Shown: in pieces, positions 34,363 through 42,381 of the stretch
How positions within the stretch are numbered: the stretch's first letter is position 1
Layout of the letters: every line of letters begins with the position of its first letter
From: Streptomyces uncialis
GTDB lineage: Bacteria; Actinomycetota; Actinomycetes; Streptomycetales; Streptomycetaceae
Length of the DNA stretch: 64,000 bases
NCBI RefSeq assembly: GCF_036250755.1
Contig: NZ_CP109583.1
Span: 7,930,001-7,994,000 of the forward strand
Reading direction: 5' to 3'
Made by a program: the position numbers and the translations under genes
The notes under the pieces: generated by a model
The model's database searches: none
The model's input: only the letters and a program-made list of their open reading frames with translations
What the model was told of the DNA's origin: nothing

Positions 34363-35963
34363 GACTCCTCCAGCGGGGTGACCTCGTCGGGCTGGAAGTA
34401 GCGGAACCTGCCCTGGGCCCGCCAGATGTCCGCCCCGGGGTCACCCTCCACGGTGACCGCCAGATGCACCGAGCCGTCGACATCGTGCAGGACCGCCTCC
34501 ACCAGCGCGGTGCGCCCGTGCAGGAACGCGTCCTGCGCGTCGGTGCGCCGGCCCCCGGCGCCCAGCACCACCCGGCTCCCCGCACCGATCTGCCGGCCGT
34601 CGATCAGCACCCGGTCCCGGGCGGGGTCCACGTCCCGGTCGGCCCCCGGGTCCCACCAGGGCCGCGCCGGGTCGGCCGGGACACCGTAGGTCGGCACGCC
34701 GTCGTCCGGGACTCCGGTGAGGGGCGAGGCGCTGAACCGGTCCAGGGGATCCGCTGGGTCCGGGGGAGGGGACACCGCGTCCAGGGCGCGGATCGCGCCG
34801 TGGAGCCGTTCCAGCACCTCGGGGGGCATCGAGTCGGCCAGGTCGATCACGGCGCCCGCCCGGTCGTCGGTGCCCCGGGCCTCGCGCTTCTCCCGGTCGG
34901 TCAGCGCGGCGGTGCGCAGCGCGAGGATCTCGTCGATCTCGGTGGCGTCGTAGAGCGCGCCCGGACTTTCCGGGGCGATCCGCGGATGGTCCTCCAGGAT
35001 GATCGGCGAGGACAGCACCACCTGGTCACGGCCCGGTTCCCCGGCCAGTACCGGCCAGGTGTGCTCGTTGCGGCAGCCGGCCACCGCCGGCGCGGCCCAG
35101 CGGGGCGGATCGGTCACCGAGAGGAAGGTGCCCCGGTCGAGGGCGAGCAGCAGATGCGCGGAGACCAGCGAGTGGGGCAGCGCGGCGTCCCGGCGGTCCG
35201 CGCCGGTGGCCGTCCAGCCGCTGGTGTTCTCCACGACGGCCGTCAGCCGAAGGGCGCCGTACGGCCCGGGGACCTCCTGGGTCCGCAGCCGGATCACCGC
35301 TTCGGCGCTCTCGCGCGCCCGCAGCAGCCGTCCCACCCGGACACCCGCCTCGTCGACCTGCTCCTCCTCCTCGCACGCGGGCAGCCGGAAGGCGTGGGTG
35401 ACTCCGTCGTCGCGCGCCAGGTCCTCCACCGGCACCAGCAGCCGGACGTGCTCCTCCACGCCCTCGTCCCAGGGGACGAGCACCCTTTCGCCCAGGTCCA
35501 GTTCCGGGACGTCCGTCCAGCGGCCGTCCTCCGTCGCGCGCTGGACGGTTCTGCGCCGGGCCCGCAGGAACCGCAGCTCCACCGCGAGCCGGGCGCCGGG
35601 GCGGGGCTCCATCAGCAGCTCGGTCCGCTGGTGCGCGGGTTCCCCGGAGACCGCGGCCCAGCCGGGCGGGACGAGTACGCCGAACTGCCAGCGGAGCTGG
35701 TTCTTGGCCGCCGACGCCCGGTAGGGGTAGAGCACATAGCCCTCGAACAGCACGGCGTCGGCGATCTGCCGCACCGACGCGAGGCGCCGCTCCACGTCCT
35801 CGGGAAAGCGCACGGGTTCGTCGGAGAAGCGCACCGTGTCCTCGGGACCGCGCGCCGGCCGGCCGGTCGTACCTGTGTCGCCGGCCGCGTCCGTACAGCC
35901 GGTCGCACCTGTCGCAATGGTCACGTCCGCCGCACCGGGCGCTCCGGTCGCGTCCGTGGTCAT
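34359..35963 (-). CDS. Uncharacterised 534-residue hydrogenase-operon protein
   Basis: No family I can name. Residues 1-40 are Thr/Ala/Gly-rich. The rest looks like a folded, mostly beta protein: EDVERRLASVRQIADAVLFEGYVLYPYRASAAKNQLRWQFGVLVPPG, then LVSAHLLLALDRGTFLSVTDPP, WPVLAGEPGRDQVVLSSPIILEDHP and EIDEILALRTAALTDREKREARG. A C-terminal domain (VLIDGRQIGAGSRVVLGAGGRRTDAQD) ends with GRFRYFQPDEV. Only one Cys pair, so no obvious metal cluster. It overlaps both neighbours by 4 nt (ATGA), which argues for stoichiometric coupling with hydrogenase assembly. Confidence 0.8.
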   Translation of the reverse strand: MTTDATGAPGAADVTIATGATGCTDAAGDTGTTGRPARGPEDTVRFSDEPVRFPEDVERRLASVRQIADAVLFEGYVLYPYRASAAKNQLRWQFGVLVPPGWAAVSGEPAHQRTELLMEPRPGARLAVELRFLRARRRTVQRATEDGRWTDVPELDLGERVLVPWDEGVEEHVRLLVPVEDLARDDGVTHAFRLPACEEEEQVDEAGVRVGRLLRARESAEAVIRLRTQEVPGPYGALRLTAVVENTSGWTATGADRRDAALPHSLVSAHLLLALDRGTFLSVTDPPRWAAPAVAGCRNEHTWPVLAGEPGRDQVVLSSPIILEDHPRIAPESPGALYDATEIDEILALRTAALTDREKREARGTDDRAGAVIDLADSMPPEVLERLHGAIRALDAVSPPPDPADPLDRFSASPLTGVPDDGVPTYGVPADPARPWWDPGADRDVDPARDRVLIDGRQIGAGSRVVLGAGGRRTDAQDAFLHGRTALVEAVLHDVDGSVHLAVTVEGDPGADIWRAQGRFRYFQPDEVTPLEES

Positions 35964-36661
35964 ACGCCCTCCCCGATACCGGCGGGCTCCCCGATACCGG
36001 CGGGTTCCGCGATACCGACGGGTTCCCCGGCGGCGGGCTCCGCCGCGGCCAGCAGCGCGCGTACGGTGTCCTCCCAGGACGGCAGCCCGCGGCGGGTGCG
36101 GAAGGCGAGCAGGGCGTCCATGAGGTCACCGGGGAGCCGCAGCCAGCCGCAGCCGGGGAAGTGCTGCTCGATCATCTCCCGCCACACCCGTACCGGCAGC
36201 CGGACGGCGGCCTCGCGGTCCCAGGCCACCGGGGTGACCCGGAAACCGGCGGGACCGCTGAAGACCGTGCCGGAGAACAGCAGCAACAGCGGTACCTCGC
36301 CCTCGTCCAGGGCCCGGAAGTAGCGGGTCGCGGCGATGTCCAGGTCGTAGGTGCACGGCACGACGACGTCCACCTCGGTCTCACCGGTGAACCCCGGCAC
36401 CATCAGGGCGACCTGCGCGAACTGGATCGGGTGCAGCGTGCTGCCCCAGCGGGAACGCTCGCCGAACAGGTCCGTCAGCCGCTCGCCCTCACCCTCGGCG
36501 TACTTCCGGCGCGCCGGTTCGATCCGCAACTGGCAGCGCAGCGCGACCGCGTGCACCGGGACGTCCGGCTCGGCGGTGATCCGCAGCCGGAGGACCAGGG
36601 TGGGCCCGGCGGCGTACGGGTCGGCGCGCACGCCCACGCAGTGGAAGCGCAGTTCGCTCAT
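35960..36661 (-). CDS. DUF6084-like hydrogenase accessory protein
   Basis: 233 residues. Begins MSELRFHCVGVRADPYAAGP and shows a regular beta-strand pattern (LVLRLRITAEPDVPVHAVALRCQLRIEP; TEVDVVVPCTYDLDIAATRYFRAL; VPLLLLFSGTVFSG). This type is found only in actinobacterial and related [NiFe] hydrogenase loci; I believe DUF6084. Function unknown. A C-terminal repeat of GEPxGI/AEPAGI (3 copies) is unusual. ATG 36661 overlaps the previous stop as ATGA. Confidence 0.8.
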   Translation of the reverse strand: MSELRFHCVGVRADPYAAGPTLVLRLRITAEPDVPVHAVALRCQLRIEPARRKYAEGEGERLTDLFGERSRWGSTLHPIQFAQVALMVPGFTGETEVDVVVPCTYDLDIAATRYFRALDEGEVPLLLLFSGTVFSGPAGFRVTPVAWDREAAVRLPVRVWREMIEQHFPGCGWLRLPGDLMDALLAFRTRRGLPSWEDTVRALLAAAEPAAGEPVGIAEPAGIGEPAGIGEGV

Positions 36662-37305
36662 GGGGTCGTCTCCTCGGGCAGGGCCACGGCCCGCTCCTGG
36701 ACGGCGGCGAAGAAGGCGTCGAGTTCGGCATGGGCCTCGGAACCGCCGTCGAAGCCGCGCCAGTGCAGCCGCATCCGGCCCACCAGCTCGTAGGCACGGT
36801 CGACCGGCACCAGGAAGCACCGGACGCGGCCATGGGTCCGGCGCAGCAGCAGCGCCTCCACATCGGGCTCCAGCAGCGCCGCCAGCCGGTTCCCGGCGAA
36901 CGCGGTCCGCCAGGTCTCCGGTTCCAGATCGCTCTCGGTGGCCCCGGCCGGGCCGGGGTAGCAGAGCACCGGCCGGGCCGGGGCGGTGCCCAGCATCAGG
37001 AACGCGGTGCTGACCGGGATGCCGAGCGTCCGCCAGGTGTCCTCGCCGGGCTCCCGGCCGGGATCGCTCAGACACCGGTCGGGGACCGCGCGGTAGCGGC
37101 CGTCCGCCGCGCCCGGCTGCTGGAACAGCAGCACACAGGCCGTGCAGGCGCAGACGAGGGCGCGTTCCGCGGTGTCCGCGAGGTGCCGGTGCCCCGGTGG
37201 CAGACCCGCGCCGCAGAAGGTGCAGCGCTCCGGCCGGGGCGGGGCGGGTTCCCGCATCCTGCGCAGCAGTGCGGAGCCGGTACGGGGGAGCTGGCGGATG
37301 GTCAC
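36658..37305 (-). CDS. DUF5947-like hydrogenase accessory protein
   Basis: 215 residues. The N-terminal half carries a probable zinc/metal site: RCTFCGAGLPPGHRHLAD and LVCACTACVLLF (CxxC...H...CxCxxC), followed by GRYRAVPDRCL. The C-terminal half has FLVPVDRAYELVGRMRLHWRG. Such proteins sit next to NifU-like genes in group 1h hydrogenase operons (I believe DUF5947). The six-Cys block suggests rubredoxin-like or zinc binding, perhaps in cluster assembly. GTG 37305 overlaps the NifU-like stop by 4 nt. Confidence 0.8.
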   Translation of the reverse strand: MTIRQLPRTGSALLRRMREPAPPRPERCTFCGAGLPPGHRHLADTAERALVCACTACVLLFQQPGAADGRYRAVPDRCLSDPGREPGEDTWRTLGIPVSTAFLMLGTAPARPVLCYPGPAGATESDLEPETWRTAFAGNRLAALLEPDVEALLLRRTHGRVRCFLVPVDRAYELVGRMRLHWRGFDGGSEAHAELDAFFAAVQERAVALPEETTP

Positions 37306-37790
37306 CGGACCTCCGTCGGCACCGGTGGGCGGCTGCCGATCTGGAGCAGCGCGGGGGCCCGCTCCCAGACCACCGCGGTCACCTCCGGGGCATGGCAGGC
37401 GATCACGTCCTCGATCTCCTGCTCGCCGCCGCCCCCGCCGCAACCGCAGCCGCCCCCGGACTCCGCGCGCCGCAGGGTCAGGGTGCCGCTGCCGGGCTCG
37501 TAGCCGACGAGTGCGGCCGGGGCGTCCGGCAGTCCGGCCAGGGCGCGGGCGATCCGCTGGTCGACGCCCTCCGGGTGCAGCTCGTGCAGGACGAGCAGCC
37601 CGGCCGCGGCCGGATGCTCCAGGGCCGGGTCCAGCGCGCCCGGCGGCAGCGCGCCGACGAGCGCGGTCAGGCCCTCGCCGTAGAACGACAGCAGTTCGCG
37701 GACGAGTTCCTCGCCCGCCTCCAGGGCGCCGCTGCCGGTCAGCCGGTCCAGCGCCTCCTGCACCCGTACGCCGGTGGCCTCCGCCGTCAT
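37302..37790 (-). CDS. NifU-like protein of the hydrogenase operon
   Basis: 162 residues. An N-terminal helical part (VQEALDRLTGSGALEAGEELVRELLSFYGEGLTALV) precedes a Cys/Gly motif GGGCGCGGGGGEQEIEDVIACHAPEV. A NifU C-domain normally has CxxC for transient Fe-S clusters; here the Cys are CGC plus a downstream Cys, so the ligand set differs. Probably supports Fe-S assembly or electron transfer for the small subunit. ATG 37790 overlaps the large-subunit stop as ATGA. Confidence 0.7.
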   Translation of the reverse strand: MTAEATGVRVQEALDRLTGSGALEAGEELVRELLSFYGEGLTALVGALPPGALDPALEHPAAAGLLVLHELHPEGVDQRIARALAGLPDAPAALVGYEPGSGTLTLRRAESGGGCGCGGGGGEQEIEDVIACHAPEVTAVVWERAPALLQIGSRPPVPTEVR

Positions 37791-39571
37791 CCGCTCAGTC
37801 CGCTCAGCCCGGTGGGGACGTGCATCTGCTGAAGGGTGCGGCCGCCGCCCACGTACATGTGCACCCCGCACGGCAGACACGGGTCGAAGCTGCGGACCGC
37901 GCGCATGATGTCGATGCCCTTGAAGGTCTCCGGCGGGTTCTCCTCGAAGATCGGGGTGTTCTGCACCGCGTCCTCGTACGGGCCGGGGGTGCCGTAGCTG
38001 TCCCGGACGCTGGCGTTCCACGGGGTCGGCGGGTACGGATGGTAGTTGGCGATCTTGCCGTCGCGGATCACCATGTGGTGCGAGAGGACACCGCGCACCG
38101 CCTCGGTGAAGCCGCAGCCGAGGCCCTCGTCCGGCACCTCGAACTTCTCCCAGGTCTGGGTGCGTCCGGCACGGACCTCCTCCAGCGCCTTCTCCGCGAA
38201 GTGCAGTGCCGCCGCGGCGGCGTACGCCTGGAAGTAGGTGCGGGCGCGGTTGCGTTCGATGGCGTTGCTCCACCGGGGGATCTTCCACTCGAAGGTGGTC
38301 TCCGGCTTGGTCATCGACCGGGGCAGGTTGATCAGCACACTGTGGCCGGTCGCCTTGACGTAGCCGATGTCGACCAGCCCGGACAGCGCGGTCGACCACA
38401 GCCGGGCGATCGGGCCGCCGCCGGTGTCCAGCGCCAGATGCTCCTTGCCGTCGAACCAGCGGGGGGACATCACCCAGCTGTACTTGTCGTCGAAGTCCCG
38501 TTTCTGCGGGGCGGGGATGGTGTGCTGGTTCCACGGGTGGCGGGGGTCCACCGGATTGCCCAGCGGGTCATGGGTGACGAAGAGGTCCTTGCCCTGCCAG
38601 TCCTCGTAGTACGAGCTGCCGAGCAGGATACGGATGCCCAGATTGATCTCGGTGAGGTCGTTGGTGACCAGCTTGCCGTCCACGACGACACCCGGGGTGA
38701 CGAACATCCTGCGGCCCCAGTCCGTCATGTTGCGGTACGTGAAGTCGCAGTGCGCGGGGTCGTTGAGGCTGCCCCAGCAGCCCAGCAGGACCCGGCGGCG
38801 CCCCACCTCCTCGTACCCGGGCAGCGCCTCGTAGAAGAAGTCGAACAGGTCGTCGTGGAGCGGTACGACCTTCTTCATGAACTCGACGTAGCGCATCAGC
38901 CGGGTCAGGTAGTCGGTGAACAGCTGCACCGTCGCCACCGTGCCGACCCCGCCGGGGTAGAGCGTGGAGGGGTGCACATGGCGCCCTTCCATCAGACAGA
39001 ACATCTCCCGGGTGTACCGGCTGACCTGGAGCGCCTCCCGGTAGAACTCGCCCTCGATGGGGTTGAGGGAGCGCATGATGTCGGCGATCGTCCGGTAGCC
39101 GTGGTCGCCGGCGTGCGGTGCCTCGGTGCGTTCGGCGAGCTCCAGCACCCCGGGGTTGGTCTCGCGGACCATCCGCTCGCAGTAGTCGACCCCGACCAGG
39201 TTCTCCTGGAAGATGTTGTGGTCGAACATGTACTCGGCGGCCTCACCGAGGTTGATGATCCACTCGGCCAGGTGCGGCGGCTTCACCCCGTACGCCATGT
39301 TCTGCGCGTACACCGAGCACGTGGCGTGGTTGTCGCCGCAGATGCCGCAGATCCGGCTGGTGATGAAATGGGCGTCGCGCGGGTCCTTGCCGCGCATGAA
39401 CACGCTGTACCCGCGGAAGACGGACGAGGTGCTGTAGCACTCCGCGACCCGCTTCTGCTTGAAGTCGATCTTCGTATGGATGCCCAGGCTTCCCACGATC
39501 CGGGTGATCGGGTCCCAGGACATCTCCGTCAGGCCGCTGCCGTCACCGGCTTTTGTGGTCGTTGAGGCCAT
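37787..39571 (-). CDS. hhyL: [NiFe]-hydrogenase large subunit, group 1h (Hhy) type
   Basis: 594-residue catalytic subunit that oxidises H2. L1 motif RICGICGDNH supplies Cys75/Cys78; L2 motif DPCLPCGVHM (563-572) supplies Cys565/Cys568. His571 is the likely cleavage boundary, leaving a 23-residue tail that the operon's protease would remove. Sequence blocks such as YSTSSVFRGYSVFMRGKDPRDAHFITS and GCWGSLNDPAHCDFTYRNM fit the actinobacterial high-affinity class that consumes atmospheric H2. ATG 39571; the stop overlaps the NifU-like gene. Forms a dimer with hhyS. Confidence 0.95.
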   Translation of the reverse strand: MASTTTKAGDGSGLTEMSWDPITRIVGSLGIHTKIDFKQKRVAECYSTSSVFRGYSVFMRGKDPRDAHFITSRICGICGDNHATCSVYAQNMAYGVKPPHLAEWIINLGEAAEYMFDHNIFQENLVGVDYCERMVRETNPGVLELAERTEAPHAGDHGYRTIADIMRSLNPIEGEFYREALQVSRYTREMFCLMEGRHVHPSTLYPGGVGTVATVQLFTDYLTRLMRYVEFMKKVVPLHDDLFDFFYEALPGYEEVGRRRVLLGCWGSLNDPAHCDFTYRNMTDWGRRMFVTPGVVVDGKLVTNDLTEINLGIRILLGSSYYEDWQGKDLFVTHDPLGNPVDPRHPWNQHTIPAPQKRDFDDKYSWVMSPRWFDGKEHLALDTGGGPIARLWSTALSGLVDIGYVKATGHSVLINLPRSMTKPETTFEWKIPRWSNAIERNRARTYFQAYAAAAALHFAEKALEEVRAGRTQTWEKFEVPDEGLGCGFTEAVRGVLSHHMVIRDGKIANYHPYPPTPWNASVRDSYGTPGPYEDAVQNTPIFEENPPETFKGIDIMRAVRSFDPCLPCGVHMYVGGGRTLQQMHVPTGLSGLSG

Positions 39572-39640
39572 GGTGTCTTTTCGTGCCCTTCTGCGAGCGG
39601 GAGGTGGACGGCGGCGGCCTTGCGCGATGCCGGACGCGGG

Positions 39641-40714
39641 TCAGGGGGAGCGGCGGTACCCGGTGGTCAGCCGGCGGCCGGTGTGCCGCCACTTGGGTTC
39701 CTTGTCGAGGGTCCGGGTGGTGATCGTGCGCAGCCGCCGGATCACCGCGCCGTACGCGGAGCTGGCGTTGCTGGAGACATGCGATCCGGGCGGGGCGTCC
39801 ATGAAGGGCATGAACTTGTCGGGGAAGCCGGGCATGGTGCACCCGATGCAGATACCGCCGACGTTGGGACAGCCGCCGATGCCGTTGATCCAGCCGCGCT
39901 TGGTGACGTTGCACTTGACCACCGGCCCCCAGCAGCCGAGCCGCACCAGACACTCCGGGGTGCCGTACTCCGAGGCGAACTGTCCCTGTTCGTAGTAGCC
40001 GCCGCGGTCGCAGCCCTCGTGCACGGTCGCCCCGAAGAGCCAGGCGGGACGCAGCTTGTCGTCCAGCGGGATCATCGGCGCGGACCCGGCGAGCTGGTAG
40101 AGCAGATAGGTCAGCGTCTCGGCGAGGTTGTCCGGTTGGATGGGGCAGCCCGGCACACAGACGATCGGCAGTCCGGCCTTGGACGTCCAGTCCCAGCCCA
40201 GGTAGTCGGGCACCCCCATGGCGCCGGTCGGGTTGCCCGCCATGGCGTGGATGCCGCCGTAGGTGGCGCAGGTGCCGATGGCGACGATCGCGGTCGACTT
40301 GGCCGCCAGCCGGTCCAGCCACTCGCTCGTGGTGATGGGCTGCCCGGTCTCGGGATCGTCACCGAAGCCGCACCAGTAGCCCTCCTCCTTGATCTGCTCA
40401 TTGGGGATCGAGCCCTCGACCACCAGTACGAACGGATCGAGCTCGCCGCGGTCCGCCTTGAAGAACCACTCGACGAAGTTGTCCGCGCCCTGCACGGGGC
40501 CGCACTCGAAGTCGATGAGCGGCCAGTGCACGGCGATCTTCGGCAGACCCGGCAGCGCACCGGTCACGATCTCCTCGATGCTCGGCTGCATGGCCGCGGT
40601 CAGCGCCACCGAGTCCCCGTCGCAGCTCAGGCCCGCGTTGATCCAGAGGATGTGCACGACATCGGTGTCCGTGCCCGTGCCCGTGTCGGTGCCGCTGGTG
40701 GTCGTCCCGGTCAT
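39641..40714 (-). CDS. hhyS: [NiFe]-hydrogenase small subunit, group 1h (Hhy) type
   Basis: 357 residues. Carries the Fe-S relay. The proximal-cluster motif reads NAGLSCDGDS: Cys31 is present but the usual second Cys is Asp34 (CxxD). Other ligand motifs: IGTCATYGGIHAMAGN, VPGCPIQPD, VHEGCDRGGYYEQGQF, CLVRLGCWGPVVKC and GGICIGCTMPGFPDKFMPF. There is no twin-arginine signal peptide, so the enzyme stays in the cytoplasm. A 3Cys-1Asp proximal cluster is known in the oxygen-insensitive Ralstonia actinobacterial-type hydrogenase. First gene of the operon; GGGAGG precedes ATG 40714. Confidence 0.95.
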   Translation of the reverse strand: MTGTTTSGTDTGTGTDTDVVHILWINAGLSCDGDSVALTAAMQPSIEEIVTGALPGLPKIAVHWPLIDFECGPVQGADNFVEWFFKADRGELDPFVLVVEGSIPNEQIKEEGYWCGFGDDPETGQPITTSEWLDRLAAKSTAIVAIGTCATYGGIHAMAGNPTGAMGVPDYLGWDWTSKAGLPIVCVPGCPIQPDNLAETLTYLLYQLAGSAPMIPLDDKLRPAWLFGATVHEGCDRGGYYEQGQFASEYGTPECLVRLGCWGPVVKCNVTKRGWINGIGGCPNVGGICIGCTMPGFPDKFMPFMDAPPGSHVSSNASSAYGAVIRRLRTITTRTLDKEPKWRHTGRRLTTGYRRSP

Positions 40715-41217
40715 GAGGGTGCCTCCCTGGAGAGGGGCGAAAGGTCAGAAAGCGACCAATAACGTCATAGCATTCCGGGCGACGGGCCGCCGGTCGGAAA
40801 GGCCGGACCGGGCGCCGGGAGAGCGGCCCGGGTGCGGGCCGTCCGGCGGTCGGGGAGCGGGCGGGCGCCCGGGTGGGGCGGCACGGGTCGCCCTCGGCGC
40901 GAATCCCGGGCCGCGGGCGGCCGAACGGTGGGCGCCGTCACGGGGTGTCACGGCGCCGGGCGTGCGGGCCTGCGGGGCCGGGGTGTGCGGGCCTGCGGGG
41001 TCGGGGCGTGCGGACCTGCGCGCCGGGCGATCCGGCGATCCGGGCCGCGTACGCCGTCACGGTCATCCGCCCCCGGCACGGATGGCAGACTGAGGCCGGT
41101 GAGGACCCGGTGCCGGTCGGCGCCCGGTGTGGTCGGTGCTGACAGCGGTGCCCGTGCTGAACCCGTACGGTCGCCGCCTGCGAGGGGGAGTGCGCGCATG
41201 CGGGCCGGAGAGGTGTC
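40715..41217. other. Intergenic region carrying the hydrogenase and sbcD promoters
   Basis: 503 bp between the divergent hhyS and sbcD genes. 40740-40775 is distinctly AT-rich (CAATAACGTCATAGCATTCC) and likely holds the hhyS promoter, with TATGAC on the minus strand as a possible -10 but no good -35. 40962-41030 holds three 23-bp repeats. GGAGAGGTGTC immediately precedes the sbcD ATG. I see no gene. Confidence 0.5.
40962..41030. repeat. 23-bp tandem repeat, three copies
   Basis: Unit GTGCGGGCCTGCGGGG(C/T)CGGGG starts at 40962, 40985 and 41008; the third copy is diverged (GTGCGGACCTGCGCG). Located upstream of sbcD. Confidence 0.8.
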
Positions 41218-42381
41218 ATGAGGATTCTGCACACGTCCGACTGGCACCTCGGCCGGACGTTCCACCGGGTGAACATGCTCGACGCCCAGGCCGCGTTCAT
41301 CACCCATCTCGTGGAGACGGTCCGCGCCCGCGAGGTGGAGGCCGTGGTGGTGTCCGGCGACATCTACGACCGCGCGGTCCCGCCGCTGGCCGCCGTGGAG
41401 CTCTACGACGACGCCCTGCACCGCCTCGCGGACCTCGGCGTGCCCACCGTGATGATCTCCGGGAACCACGACTCCGCCCGCCGGCTCGGTGTCGGCTCCG
41501 GACTCCTCGGGCTCGCGGGCGTCCATCTGCGCACCGACCCCGCCTCCGTCGGCACCCCCGTCCTGCTGTCCGACGATCACGGCGACGTCGCGTTCTACGG
41601 ACTGCCGTACCTGGAGCCCGCGCTGGTCGGCGACGTGTTCGGCGTCGAGCGGGCCCGCCACGAGACGGTGCTCGGCGCGGCGATGGACCGGGTGCGCGCG
41701 GATCTCGCGCGGCGCCCCGCGGGCACCCGCTCCGTCGTCCTGGCGCACGCCTTCGTCACCGGGGGACGCACCAGCGACAGCGAACGCGACATCACGGTCG
41801 GGGGAGTGGCCTCGGTCCCCGCGCAGGTGTTCGACGGTGTCGACTACACCGCCCTCGGCCATCTCCACGGCAGCCAGCGGCTCGGTGAACGCGTCCGCTA
41901 CTCCGGCTCGCCGCTGCCCTACTCGTTCTCCGAGGCCGACCACCGCAAGAGCATGTGGCTCGTGGACCTCGGCCCGGACGGCGCGATAGCGGCCGAACGC
42001 GTCGACTGCCCCGTACCGCGCGCGCTCGCCCGGCTCCGGGGCCGCCTCGCCGACCTCCTGGACGACCCCCTCCTCACCGCGCACGAGGACGCCTGGGTCG
42101 AGGCCACCCTCACCGACCCCGTCCGCCCCGACGACGCCATGGCGAGGCTGACCACCCGCTTCCCGCACACCCTCGCCCTCGTCTTCGCCCCCGACCGCCC
42201 CCCGCGCGAACGGGACGTCTCGTACGCGCGGCGGCTGTCCGGACGCACCGACCAGGAGATCGCGGAGGACTTCGTGGCCCATGTCCGGGGGGCCGGACCC
42301 GATGCGCGGGAGCGGACCGTCCTGCGCGACGCGCTCGACACGGTCCGCGCCGACGACATCGTGCGGGAGGTGCCCCGATGA
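41218..42381 (+). CDS. sbcD: Exonuclease subunit SbcD (Mre11-type)
   Basis: 387 residues. Mn-dependent nuclease of the SbcCD complex, which cuts hairpins and protein-blocked DNA ends. Phosphoesterase motifs: HTSDWHLGRTFHRVNM (1-17), SGDIYDRAVPP, ISGNHDSARRLG and ALGHLHGSQRLGERVRYSGSPLPYSFSE. Start ATG follows GGAGAGG. The stop overlaps the sbcC start as ATGA, giving equimolar coupling. Confidence 0.97.
   Translation: MRILHTSDWHLGRTFHRVNMLDAQAAFITHLVETVRAREVEAVVVSGDIYDRAVPPLAAVELYDDALHRLADLGVPTVMISGNHDSARRLGVGSGLLGLAGVHLRTDPASVGTPVLLSDDHGDVAFYGLPYLEPALVGDVFGVERARHETVLGAAMDRVRADLARRPAGTRSVVLAHAFVTGGRTSDSERDITVGGVASVPAQVFDGVDYTALGHLHGSQRLGERVRYSGSPLPYSFSEADHRKSMWLVDLGPDGAIAAERVDCPVPRALARLRGRLADLLDDPLLTAHEDAWVEATLTDPVRPDDAMARLTTRFPHTLALVFAPDRPPRERDVSYARRLSGRTDQEIAEDFVAHVRGAGPDARERTVLRDALDTVRADDIVREVPR

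Noticed and set aside
27328..40714. Horizontal acquisition of the hydrogenase operon as an island
   Set aside because: Base composition and codon use match the flanks, and no integrase, attachment repeats or transposase were seen.
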